This document shows, piece after piece, positions 53,001 to 61,189 of a stretch of DNA of 64,000 bases. The stretch's first letter is position 1. Each line of letters opens with the position of its first letter. Location of the stretch: NCBI GenBank assembly GCA_900313705.1, contig OMSJ01000006.1, positions 1-64,000 on the forward strand, in the 5' to 3' direction. Position numbers and translations under genes: made by a program. The stretch comes from an uncultured Prevotellaceae bacterium. Lineage in GTDB: Bacteria; Bacteroidota; Bacteroidia; Bacteroidales; Bacteroidaceae. The notes under the pieces were generated by a model that did not search any database, had not been told where the DNA came from, and worked only from the letters and a program-made list of their open reading frames with translations.

Positions 53001-53473
53001 CTTTCGTTGATGTATGCCGTCTTTTGTGAGATGATAGGTGTTTCATCTGTGAAGGAACTGTTGAATGCGGTGGGGATCAGATTAGCATCTGCCATATTGT
53101 CCTTGACCGAAACCTGCAGGGGGTTGTAGCCTTCGGCATAGACATAGACTGCATCTGAGAAGACAGGGATGGAGAGAGAGTAGTAGCCATCTTCCTCTGT
53201 CAGGGTGGAGTACTTCTCCAAGCCTAAAGCCTGGACACGGACACCGCCCATGGGTTCACCCGTGGCATCGTCGGTGACCAAACCCGTCACCGTCTTCATC
53301 CTATACGTCTTTTCTTTCTTCACCTTGGCTGGCTTCTTGACAACAGCCACCTCTTCTTCTTCGTACTCACCCTGAGCATAGACATTCGTCATGCAGAGAC
53401 AGGAAAGAGCCGTGAAGCATAGACTTATACCCAAAGTCCTATGCAAGAATGTTTTATCGAATATCTTTTTCAT
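50039..53473 (-). CDS. susC: SusC/RagA-family TonB-dependent transporter
   Basis: A 1144-residue outer-membrane transporter. After the signal peptide there is an acidic/basic stretch (GEYEEEEVAVVKKPAKVKKE), a carboxypeptidase-D-like domain (KTVTGLVTDDATGEPMGGVR), a plug (GVPGIGSYMTIHGVNSINAN, QPLIILDGNMIDPQ, NIESVQVIKNGTALYGAKGG) and a beta barrel up to the aromatic-poor end RSINFGVSINL. It lies 30 nt after the FAS1 gene and 36 nt before its SusD partner. The ligand is unknown. The plug is typical; the barrel is somewhat longer than average. Confidence 0.92.
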   Translation of the reverse strand: MKKIFDKTFLHRTLGISLCFTALSCLCMTNVYAQGEYEEEEVAVVKKPAKVKKEKTYRMKTVTGLVTDDATGEPMGGVRVQALGLEKYSTLTEEDGYYSLSIPVFSDAVYVYAEGYNPLQVSVKDNMADANLIPTAFNSSFTDETPIISQKTAYINESSSISVDQDIDRLLSGDVRTVVRNGVPGIGSYMTIHGVNSINANAQPLIILDGNMIDPQYDRVTMHEGFYNNLLAGIDPENIESVQVIKNGTALYGAKGGNGVIKITTKRGKSMATKIGVRIYGGVELTPKKIDMLSGDQYSNYLSDMVSTIKNMSASSLNSYPFLDKSPSNYYRKVFNNDTDWQKDMYRSAMTQNYKINVEGGDDVGMYALSLGYTKGKSSAKGTDFDRLNLRFNTDIQVFSKLHTGLDIAYNQVSYNILDNGWSEDYSMQNIGSPNVLGIIQAPFISPYSYYYDEHSKAQYSSERLELSSDYAGKYASGSSNSWVTNPFRFPLVLGSKGINEALRNPYWILENAPGESKNYAQCTQIDLNVSPKYQVTRTFSISDRFNFLMTRNSEKYFLPVNGTTNYFLQDLGYINAVQKTLFSKETTLQNDLRLDWRNIYGAHTVNVFGGWRYNNYSYSYNYMRGYNNENDKLPIMNKNMAYLNYGGTNDNWIDMALYLDANYNYSNRYFADFALSMQSSSRFGKNTKSGIKMAGVSWGVFPSLQLGWVITNEKWFPYTNGSVNYLKMTAGVELSGNDDLDYYAARTYWESMKVTNNTVGLYLNNIENSTIQWETTRRLNLGLQGVFLNNRLSAGIELFWNRTSDLLTLKELHYMSGMKKYWTNEGALTNRGFDFNVNAAMINKKNWKWEVGLSVAHYTNKITDLPDSPSNWITLRDVNGGNEEIIHGFTSNVYGQENVLTAVGCPVGSFYGWRTAGVFASDEEAKSAGKLGYLKYPTGLKDENRQYYDFKAGDVHFVDKNGDGVINDADKYVIGNPNPDIYGNLYTSLSWKNLRLDVNFKYSLGNDVYNYQRSEIEGLNTTYNQTTAALRRWTYETQETDMPKACYTDSEEWRNNERMSDRWIEDGSYLKLKNIRLTYKIPYSNSWLLGLKVWGEANNVFTVTRYLGTDPEMSCRNSSLYQGIDTGLLPSCRSINFGVSINL

Positions 53474-53503
53474 AATTCTGCTATCGTATTACTATGGGAC
53501 AAG

Positions 53504-55528
53504 CTAATCTTTTCTCTTGAGAATAATCTTGTCGATGATAAGGTCATACACGCAATTTGCATGGTCCTTATTCGTGCTCTTCTTGATATTCTCTATATAA
53601 AGCGTCGGGTAAGAGTAAATCAGATTCTTGTAGGAATAGTCGAACTTGAAGTTCTCGGCTATGGTTAACGTATCAACCTTCTTCCCATCATAGAAGATAC
53701 TCTTCGTCAATTCCTTGGATGCTTCCTTGCTGCCATTGGTGGTCGAAATAGAAGCCTTGATTACATACTGGTTGGCGTTGCTGATACTGTCTATAAGCTC
53801 ATAGTTCAGTCCAACTGCATAAGGTTTCAATACCGTATCCGTCAGCAGCACCTCTTCGCCGTCTATGACATCCTTGTAGTCAACATACGTCGTATCGTAC
53901 TTGAGTTCATAGTACTTAAACGTGCTGCCATAAGATAAATCCAAGTACCAGTAGGGAACAAACACAACCTGTATGTCGTAGGTACCACTCATAACGTCGG
54001 CTGTAGGAACATAAGCACTGGGGCTGTTGCCCTTGAGCTTAATCTCGAATTGCGGACCCTTATTCGCACTCTGCCTTTGCAGGAAGTAGAAGTTGTTGTT
54101 GCTAACCTCACCATAAACACTGGTGAACTCCTTGAAGGCCTCGTTAGAGAATGATACTCTACCTGTGCTAGAACCTACCTTGTAGTTCTTGCCCAAAGTA
54201 TTATAGAATGTTCCGATATGTTCGAGCTCCACTTCCACATCAGGTGTATAGTATTCCTTGGGGTAGTTCAGGGAACTGACTTCATAAGCAAGGCCGTTAC
54301 TCATCTCGACAGGCACTGCATCGAAGAGCTCAGTGGGCTTCCAGTTGCCAACCTGACGAAGCGTATCGCCATAAGTGTTGAGCAGATACTCAGCTCCTTC
54401 TCCCTTCAGCTGGGCAAACTTATCAAGTGTCCACATCTGGCCGCCAACCTTGGGCTGAACATTCACGTTGAAGACAAGCGGAGAAACCATGTCCATCTCA
54501 ATGCTCACCTTCTGAAGGGAATCGGCATTCAGTCCCTTGATGCTGATACCAGAGGTAACATTCTCGTCACCCTTCGTCTTATCCTCATAAACGGGAGAAT
54601 AGACGTAGGCACTCTTCAGCTTCTCGTAGGTAGCATCCCATGCGTTGTCTGTGGGCATGAGCATCACAAATGCTGAGTCTTCCGCATTGATGCGGGCAGC
54701 GAAGCCATTCCTCAACATCTGCCACTTCTCGCCAGATTTCTCGAGGTTCCAATGTTTCGCCTCGAACAACATGTTGCTCGTGAAATAGACACTGTCCACA
54801 TAAGTGGGACGACCGTTCTCGTCGGGCAGACCTTCAATACTTAAATCTTGAGAGAAGTAGGTCGTATCCTGACCGACAACATAATCACTGAATTTCTTTG
54901 CCTTCGTATCACCATACTTGAGGTGCTCGTACAGATTGTAGCGGAACGGTGCAACGCCCTTGAGGATATGCAACACACCATTGGCAGTTGGTATGTTGTA
55001 TTCTCCAAGAGAAACACCTTCCAGCGTACGAGCAGTCTTGTTGAAGATCAAGTTCTTGCCATTGACCATCTTCACCGTGTCAATACCCGGCTCAGAGATA
55101 TTGTGACGCCAAAGGGCAATGTGGTTACCCAGGAACTGCTGCTGAACATTAAAGCCAGCATTACTGTTGGGATTAGCTTTGCTCTCAGCCAGCATCTTCA
55201 TCCAGTAATCGAACTCTGCTTGCGACAATGCATTGTTATCAGGAACCCATACGGTGTTCACCTGACCACCGTTGAGGATGTCCTCAAAACTGTAGGTGGT
55301 CACAGGATGCTCATTGTCCTTATAGTAATAGGCATTACGTACAATTTCCGTGAACTTACTGAGCTCCTTGTTGGAACTAATCACATCCCACAACGTAGCA
55401 GTCGTTCCTGCGGCTGTTCCGTCAGAGTTGTAATGGTCATCCCATGTATCGGTACAACCTGACACTGTTGCCAAGAGTGTCCCAAATGCAATTGCACCGA
55501 CGTATCTGTTTATTCTGTTATTAGCCAT
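53504..55528 (-). CDS. FAS1-domain lipoprotein between the two SusCD pairs
   Basis: A 674-residue lipoprotein (leader up to ATVSGC). Two FAS1-like parts are visible: TVWVPDNNALSQAEFDYWMK with IPTANGVLHILKGVAPF (about 90-215), and FVMLMPTDNAWDATYEKLKS later (about 287-306). A beta-rich C-terminal part (TYDIQVVFVPYWYLDLSYGS) resembles the end region of the other FAS1 proteins here only loosely. It sits between SusD and SusC genes with gaps of 42 and 30 nt, so it is part of the operon. I infer a surface ligand-binding or adhesion role. Confidence 0.85.
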   Translation of the reverse strand: MANNRINRYVGAIAFGTLLATVSGCTDTWDDHYNSDGTAAGTTATLWDVISSNKELSKFTEIVRNAYYYKDNEHPVTTYSFEDILNGGQVNTVWVPDNNALSQAEFDYWMKMLAESKANPNSNAGFNVQQQFLGNHIALWRHNISEPGIDTVKMVNGKNLIFNKTARTLEGVSLGEYNIPTANGVLHILKGVAPFRYNLYEHLKYGDTKAKKFSDYVVGQDTTYFSQDLSIEGLPDENGRPTYVDSVYFTSNMLFEAKHWNLEKSGEKWQMLRNGFAARINAEDSAFVMLMPTDNAWDATYEKLKSAYVYSPVYEDKTKGDENVTSGISIKGLNADSLQKVSIEMDMVSPLVFNVNVQPKVGGQMWTLDKFAQLKGEGAEYLLNTYGDTLRQVGNWKPTELFDAVPVEMSNGLAYEVSSLNYPKEYYTPDVEVELEHIGTFYNTLGKNYKVGSSTGRVSFSNEAFKEFTSVYGEVSNNNFYFLQRQSANKGPQFEIKLKGNSPSAYVPTADVMSGTYDIQVVFVPYWYLDLSYGSTFKYYELKYDTTYVDYKDVIDGEEVLLTDTVLKPYAVGLNYELIDSISNANQYVIKASISTTNGSKEASKELTKSIFYDGKKVDTLTIAENFKFDYSYKNLIYSYPTLYIENIKKSTNKDHANCVYDLIIDKIILKRKD

Positions 55529-55570
55529 ATCGTTTATATCTTATAAAACTGATATATTATTTCCATTCTC

Positions 55571-57574
55571 TTACTGCTCGTACTTAGACTTGTTCCAAAC
55601 AGGGTTCTGCTCGATGGCACCTTCGCTGGCCTTCACTTCCATATAATATATAGGACAGTACAGACCATAGCGGTTCTTGAAACGGTTCATCAGAGTGGTG
55701 GCATAGCCTGAATTGGAGCCTGCGCCAAGGAACATCTCAACCATAGTCCTCATACCAGTATAGCCATTCTCGATGGGCCATTTGTCTGTTGACTCTCTGG
55801 GATCCTCGGGATCACCATTCTTGCCATCATTCTTTTTGCCGCCTGAGGAACGCTCTGCGAAGCGAACCAAGTCAAACCAACGCTTGCCCTCTCCTATCAA
55901 CTCTATCTGACGTTCGTTCATAACACCGATGATGGCATCGACAGGGTTCACGCCAGTCTTATTCGCTCTGGCTGTAATGAAGATGTCACCATCACCAGCC
56001 GTTGTCACATTGAGTCCAGGAGTCTTATCGTTCCTGTAATTATAATAGGAACGACGATGGACAGCATTGCAAATTTGTGTTGCCTTCTTAGCATTAGCAT
56101 CCGTCTTGTTCTTAGCAAGGCAAGCGTAAGCCTCAGCCTCGATGAGCATCACATCAGTCATACGATAGACAATCCAGTTATTATACTCCGTAGATGTATA
56201 TCTCAGGCTCTTGATGTCACGGCTCGTGCCGGCACCCGTCATATTCAAGATTGGCAAGGAGGTTGAAGTAGGCAGATGGTACTTCATGCAGAAATATCCA
56301 TTGCTGCCAGAACCAGAACCTGAACCAGATCCGACATTTATGGAATTACCGGTGGTCAACTTATCCTGGCAACATACCCAGATGCGTGAATCCCACATGC
56401 CGCCACCAGCCTTATCGCTCGTGACACCACCATCGTAAATGAGGTTGAGCGACTCATTGCTCACCTGAAAATGTGTACCATCGCCTGTGCCAAAGAGACT
56501 GTTCACAATAGTATTCTTCAAGCCGTCGGAAACGCTGTACTGCAGCTCGAAAATACTCTCGGAACTGTTCCCCTTCTGGAAAATAGCGGTCTGTGCTTCA
56601 AACTTAGGATAAGTGGACTGCGATACGCCAGTAAAGTCATTCTTTATCATATCACAGTTTGTGAGCCCATAGTTCTCTGTCTTCTTAGTCTCAGTAGAAA
56701 AACCAATGGCGGAAGTTTCCTCCAGGTTCTGCTCGGCAAGCTTTTGAAGGCTCAGCTCAGCATAGTCGGCTGCTTTCTGATAGTCTTCGCTGACATCGTG
56801 GTTCACTTCCTCACCGTTGACAAGGTCCTTGCCTTTCTTACCATGACGACCCTCGTGCAGGGAGCCACGCCACAAGTACATGTCGGCCAGCATAGCATAG
56901 ATAGCGCTATTGGTTATCAAGCCTTTCGTATCACGTATGTCGCTGAAGCGGTTGCGTGCCTGGCCCTTGACACTTTCACAGTCATTGATGATAGAGTCGA
57001 GGACTGCAAGCTGGTTGGTAAGAGGGAAATGTTCAACTTCTGAGTCCTTGTTAATCACCTTAGTGGTATAGGGGACATCCTTGAAGGCACGAATCAGGTA
57101 GAAGTAATTCAGTGCACGAAGCGCTTTCATTTCCGCTCTCATCTGATACCATTCGCCTGAGGTGAACTGCTTATCCTTGGCAAGCACTTCTTCACCATGC
57201 TGCAAGACCTTATTGCAATAGTTGATGGTCGTATAAACGCCACTCCAGTCGAAGACATCCATACTGGAGTCCGGCATACCGCTGATAATCTCGATGTACA
57301 TGTTATGGGTATCCATGTTATCTCGGTAAGCGCCATTCTCCTTGAAACTGTCAGAGCGAAGGTCGCCCCAGAGAACTAACTTTGAGACAGTAGAGGCCAT
57401 TTGTCGGTATGCAGCATAGCGCACACCTTCCAAGTCGTTCTTGTCTTCCCAGAAATTCTCTTCTACGACACGGTCCTGAGGGTAGATGGTCAGCCAGTCC
57501 GTGCAGGAAGATGTACTGAGAGCCAGAAGTCCTGTGAGGCAGGCCGTGTAATATATGTTCTTTATACTTTTCAT
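55571..57574 (-). CDS. susD: SusD/RagB-family outer-membrane lipoprotein
   Basis: A 667-residue SusD-like lipoprotein starting MKSIKNIYYTACLTGLLALS with lipobox SSC. An upstream ATG would overlap the susC stop by 11 nt; I prefer this start, 13 nt after the susC stop. Typical SusD marks: DWLTIYPQDRVVEENFWEDK, VYTTINYCNKVLQHGEEVLA, MRAEMKALRALNYFYLIRAF, MLADMYLWRGSLHEG, MTDVMLIEAEAYA, NERQIELIGEGKRWFDLVRF. A Gly/Ser run near 430 (VGSGSGSGSGSNG) is low complexity. It pairs with the SusC at 57588-61154. Confidence 0.94.
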   Translation of the reverse strand: MKSIKNIYYTACLTGLLALSTSSCTDWLTIYPQDRVVEENFWEDKNDLEGVRYAAYRQMASTVSKLVLWGDLRSDSFKENGAYRDNMDTHNMYIEIISGMPDSSMDVFDWSGVYTTINYCNKVLQHGEEVLAKDKQFTSGEWYQMRAEMKALRALNYFYLIRAFKDVPYTTKVINKDSEVEHFPLTNQLAVLDSIINDCESVKGQARNRFSDIRDTKGLITNSAIYAMLADMYLWRGSLHEGRHGKKGKDLVNGEEVNHDVSEDYQKAADYAELSLQKLAEQNLEETSAIGFSTETKKTENYGLTNCDMIKNDFTGVSQSTYPKFEAQTAIFQKGNSSESIFELQYSVSDGLKNTIVNSLFGTGDGTHFQVSNESLNLIYDGGVTSDKAGGGMWDSRIWVCCQDKLTTGNSINVGSGSGSGSGSNGYFCMKYHLPTSTSLPILNMTGAGTSRDIKSLRYTSTEYNNWIVYRMTDVMLIEAEAYACLAKNKTDANAKKATQICNAVHRRSYYNYRNDKTPGLNVTTAGDGDIFITARANKTGVNPVDAIIGVMNERQIELIGEGKRWFDLVRFAERSSGGKKNDGKNGDPEDPRESTDKWPIENGYTGMRTMVEMFLGAGSNSGYATTLMNRFKNRYGLYCPIYYMEVKASEGAIEQNPVWNKSKYEQ

Positions 57575-57587
57575 TGTCGTCAGATTT

Positions 57588-60500
57588 TTAGAAGCCAAGG
57601 GTTAAACTACACGTGAATGACTTTGTACGAGGTGTGCGGTTGTTGTCCTTCGACACAGCGAATCCCTGTGGAGAGACATCAGGATCGACACCGGTGTACT
57701 TGGTCCAGCACCAAAGGTTATTCAGAGATGCGAACAGCTTGAGCTGGTTGATACCGTACTTCTTGAGCTTCTTAGCATCGAAGTCATAGCTCAACTGGAT
57801 GTACTGGAGACGCAGATAGTCACCATTCTCCACATAGCGGTCACTGGGCAGCGAGTTATAGCTGCTGAAGCCCTGTACTCTACTCAAGGCACGTGGTACG
57901 ACTGTCTCGTCACCATTCTTACGCCAACGCCATGTTGTGGCATAACTCTGGTTGGTATTGTTCAGCATACTCTCCAAGTTCATACGTGCCATATTGACAA
58001 TCTGGTTGCCGATACGGAAGTTGAAACCTGCATTGAGAGAAAGTCTGCCAAAGTAGAGATTGATACCGAAACCACCATTGCACTTGGGGTTAGAGTTGCC
58101 GAGGTAAACCATATCGTAGCGGTCAATCTGGCCGTCGTGGTTGATGTCCTCGTAGATGGCATCACCGCCTTGGAACTGATAACGATAAGTCTCGTTGTAG
58201 CAGTAGTACATGGGCAGAGGAATACCCTTGGCATCGGTCAGCATACGTCCTTCTGCATCATAAGCGATGGGGCAAAGAGGTGTTGCTCCGGATGCCAGTG
58301 TTTCCAACTGACCACCCTGACGGCGAGCATCAGCAGCGGCTGTGTTGATGGGTTCGTTGTAGTTGATGTTACCATTTGCATCGGCAGCATAGCCGCTGTT
58401 GTTTGCCTCGGCAAAGCCGTAGGCATTGACAGAGGATGTGGTGATGCCGTTGTGGTCGTAGTCATACTTATAGACGCCAAGATAGCGGAGACCATAGATA
58501 GAACCCAAGGCATTGCCTATCTGCACACGCTGATTGTAATTCAAGTTGCCTGGCTGATACCTTTCGCTACCATTTAACTTGTCGCTTTCCAGGATGAGGG
58601 GGTTCATCTCCTCAACCTCGTTGAAGTTCTGTGCGATGTTGCCACGGAGCTTCAGAGCGAACTTGCCTATCTTACATATCTTAGAGGTAGCGAAGTTCAA
58701 CTCCCAACCTTTGTTACGGAGGACGCCAGCATTAACCTTAGCCAGGTACGAGAAGCCATTGGCACTCGGGATGCGGAGGTTATCCATCAGCAAGTCTGTT
58801 GTTCTGTGGTCATAAACTTCACCTTCCAAGGTAATCAGATCCTTGAAGAAACCGACGTTGAAGCCGAAGTTAATCTTACGGGTCTTCTCCCAACGGAGTT
58901 CACTGAGTGAGAGGTTTTCCGGTCTGATGACCTGGTGACCATTGTAGTAACCCCAGGTACCATACTTGTTATACTGGTTGTTGCCAGCACCGCCAAGACC
59001 GGTGACACCCCAAGAAGCACGAACAGCCAACATGCTCAGCCATTTGCTGCTCCACTTCATAAAGCCTTCGTCGATAATGTTCCAACGAGCACCGACAGAG
59101 GGGAAGAAGCCGTACTTGTTCTGACGTCCGAAGCTGGTGTTACCATCCCAGCGGGCAGAAGCGTCAAGAGAGTACTTACTCTTATAAGAATAGTGAATTT
59201 GTCCATAGAAGCTCTGGTTTCTCCATTCGTAGTTGCTGGAGCTTGCAGAGTTGAGCAATGCTACAACAGTCGGGTCTGTAATGCCACTGGGCACGTTCCA
59301 AAGGCCAAGCAACTGAGAGCTGCTGCTACCCACAGCCATATCAAAGCGTACCAATGCGCTTACGCTGTGGTCGCGATTCTTGAATGCTGAATAGTAACGC
59401 AGATCGTGACGCGTGGTAAATTCGAGTGACTTACTCTCGTCGTTGCTGACATAGTTACGCTCGTTGGGCATGGGGTCGTTTGGCGCATAATAGGCAGCAT
59501 TGTCACCACCCCAAACCCAGTCCATGGGTCTGAGTTCACTGGGACAGTATTCGTCGTTGCTCGTGTTGTAGATGTTGAGCTGTACGTCACCCACATAGTT
59601 CAGGCGATGATGGTCATCATCCTTGCCAAGCAACTTATATTCGATGCTGAACTGCGGTGTCAGGTTATACTGCTTCTGGTTCCACCATGCCTTTTCTGCA
59701 CGTGCAACGGGATTACCGTTTCTGAACATGTCCCTGAGGTCGTATGTCGTCATTCGGCCATTATTGCTCATTCTTGACATGGAGCCAGTAGCGTAGACGG
59801 CAGCCAGGGGGAGCATGTTGAAGTAGTTGTCCGTTTCGACGTAATTACCATCAGCATCCCTTCTGTACTCATAAACACTCATGTTGGGCATGGCATTGTA
59901 TGCACGAGCCAGGATGTCGTTCTTGTAGTTCTTATGGTTGGTCGTGAAGGCCAGGTTGATGTTGCTTGAGAACTTGATACGGTCGCTGACCCAATAGTCC
60001 AATGCTGTAGAACTGGTAAAGCGGTCGAGCTTCTGCCCGATGATGGAGCCTGTACTCTTATCGTAGTTGGCACTGATACGGAATGTAGCTTTCTCACCAC
60101 CACCAGAGAGGTTGATGGTGAACTTGTGTTCCTGACCGAACTGCTGAACTTGCTTTACCCAATCGGTATTCTTATTATAATGATTATATATATAAGGTAT
60201 ATCCTCTCTATAGTCCAGCTCCCACATTGAGGTGTTCTTGTGGTTGGGGTTGTAGTATGCTTCCTTGAGCATCATGGTATATCCGTCACCATTGAGCATC
60301 TCGTAGCCAGCAGGCTGCCATGTGCCACTAAACTTATAGGTAAAGTTGACGCGTGTCTTGCCGCGATGACCACGACGCGTCTTGATTTCGATGACACCGT
60401 TGGAGCCGTTGGCACCCCATTTAGCGGTACTGGCAGCATCCTTCAGGACGGTGATGCTCTCAATGTCCTCAGGGTTAACCTGAAGCAGCGTAGAGAACTG

Positions 60501-61154
60501 CTCCTCGTTGTCCATGTTGGCGAAGTCATATCTGTCCTTCTCGTCCTCGGGGATTTGGAAGATGTGGTCGTTGAGGACAATCAGAGGCTGTGCATTACCA
60601 TTGATGGTGCTGGTACCACGCAGACGCATGGTCGTACCGGAACCAAGGTTACCGGAGTTAGGCACGATGTCCAGACCTGCAATCTGACCCTGCAGGGCCT
60701 GGTCCACAGACTCGAAGGCGAGACCTTCCATGTCGTCCATCTTGAAGTTCTGGACAGCACCGGCATACTCGCGTGCAGGAATCTCCAGACCCGTGGTAGG
60801 TGCATTCTTCTTACCTGTTACCGTGATCTCGGTGATGGTCTTAGTGTTGTCTTGCAGGGTTACCTTGAATACACTCTTGCTACTTCCTATCTTCTCGATG
60901 TGCTTTTTGTAGCCGATATAGGAAATCTCAAGCGTATTGTTGGGGTCCTTGATATTCATGGTGAAGTTACCATTCATATCGGTGATTGCCTGACTGACAA
61001 TACGATTGTTCTTATCTTTCTCCACGACGTTGGCACCGATGATAACGTCAATGTCATCAGAAACGGTACCTGAGATACGCCGTTGCTGTGCGCTCAAGGG
61101 TAGTGCCATGAGTGCAACTACCCAAAGCAGTAAAAGCTTTGTTAATTTATTCAT
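57588..61154 (-). CDS. susC: SusC/RagA-family TonB-dependent transporter
   Basis: A 1188-residue outer-membrane transporter: signal peptide (MNKLTKLLLLWVVALMALPL), carboxypeptidase-D-like domain (RISGTVSDDIDVIIGANVVE ... YIGYKK), a plug with GLDIVPNSGNLGSGTTMRLR, NAQPLIVLNDHIF and NPEDIESITVLKDAASTAKW, then a 22-strand barrel ending RTKSFTCSLTLGF. It lies 35 nt after the FAS1 gene and 13 nt before its SusD partner. It is not close to the second SusC in its barrel, so the two pairs probably import different ligands. Confidence 0.95.
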   Translation of the reverse strand: MNKLTKLLLLWVVALMALPLSAQQRRISGTVSDDIDVIIGANVVEKDKNNRIVSQAITDMNGNFTMNIKDPNNTLEISYIGYKKHIEKIGSSKSVFKVTLQDNTKTITEITVTGKKNAPTTGLEIPAREYAGAVQNFKMDDMEGLAFESVDQALQGQIAGLDIVPNSGNLGSGTTMRLRGTSTINGNAQPLIVLNDHIFQIPEDEKDRYDFANMDNEEQFSTLLQVNPEDIESITVLKDAASTAKWGANGSNGVIEIKTRRGHRGKTRVNFTYKFSGTWQPAGYEMLNGDGYTMMLKEAYYNPNHKNTSMWELDYREDIPYIYNHYNKNTDWVKQVQQFGQEHKFTINLSGGGEKATFRISANYDKSTGSIIGQKLDRFTSSTALDYWVSDRIKFSSNINLAFTTNHKNYKNDILARAYNAMPNMSVYEYRRDADGNYVETDNYFNMLPLAAVYATGSMSRMSNNGRMTTYDLRDMFRNGNPVARAEKAWWNQKQYNLTPQFSIEYKLLGKDDDHHRLNYVGDVQLNIYNTSNDEYCPSELRPMDWVWGGDNAAYYAPNDPMPNERNYVSNDESKSLEFTTRHDLRYYSAFKNRDHSVSALVRFDMAVGSSSSQLLGLWNVPSGITDPTVVALLNSASSSNYEWRNQSFYGQIHYSYKSKYSLDASARWDGNTSFGRQNKYGFFPSVGARWNIIDEGFMKWSSKWLSMLAVRASWGVTGLGGAGNNQYNKYGTWGYYNGHQVIRPENLSLSELRWEKTRKINFGFNVGFFKDLITLEGEVYDHRTTDLLMDNLRIPSANGFSYLAKVNAGVLRNKGWELNFATSKICKIGKFALKLRGNIAQNFNEVEEMNPLILESDKLNGSERYQPGNLNYNQRVQIGNALGSIYGLRYLGVYKYDYDHNGITTSSVNAYGFAEANNSGYAADANGNINYNEPINTAAADARRQGGQLETLASGATPLCPIAYDAEGRMLTDAKGIPLPMYYCYNETYRYQFQGGDAIYEDINHDGQIDRYDMVYLGNSNPKCNGGFGINLYFGRLSLNAGFNFRIGNQIVNMARMNLESMLNNTNQSYATTWRWRKNGDETVVPRALSRVQGFSSYNSLPSDRYVENGDYLRLQYIQLSYDFDAKKLKKYGINQLKLFASLNNLWCWTKYTGVDPDVSPQGFAVSKDNNRTPRTKSFTCSLTLGF

Positions 61155-61189
61155 AGTAGGATGATTTTATCGGATAGCGTATCTCTATA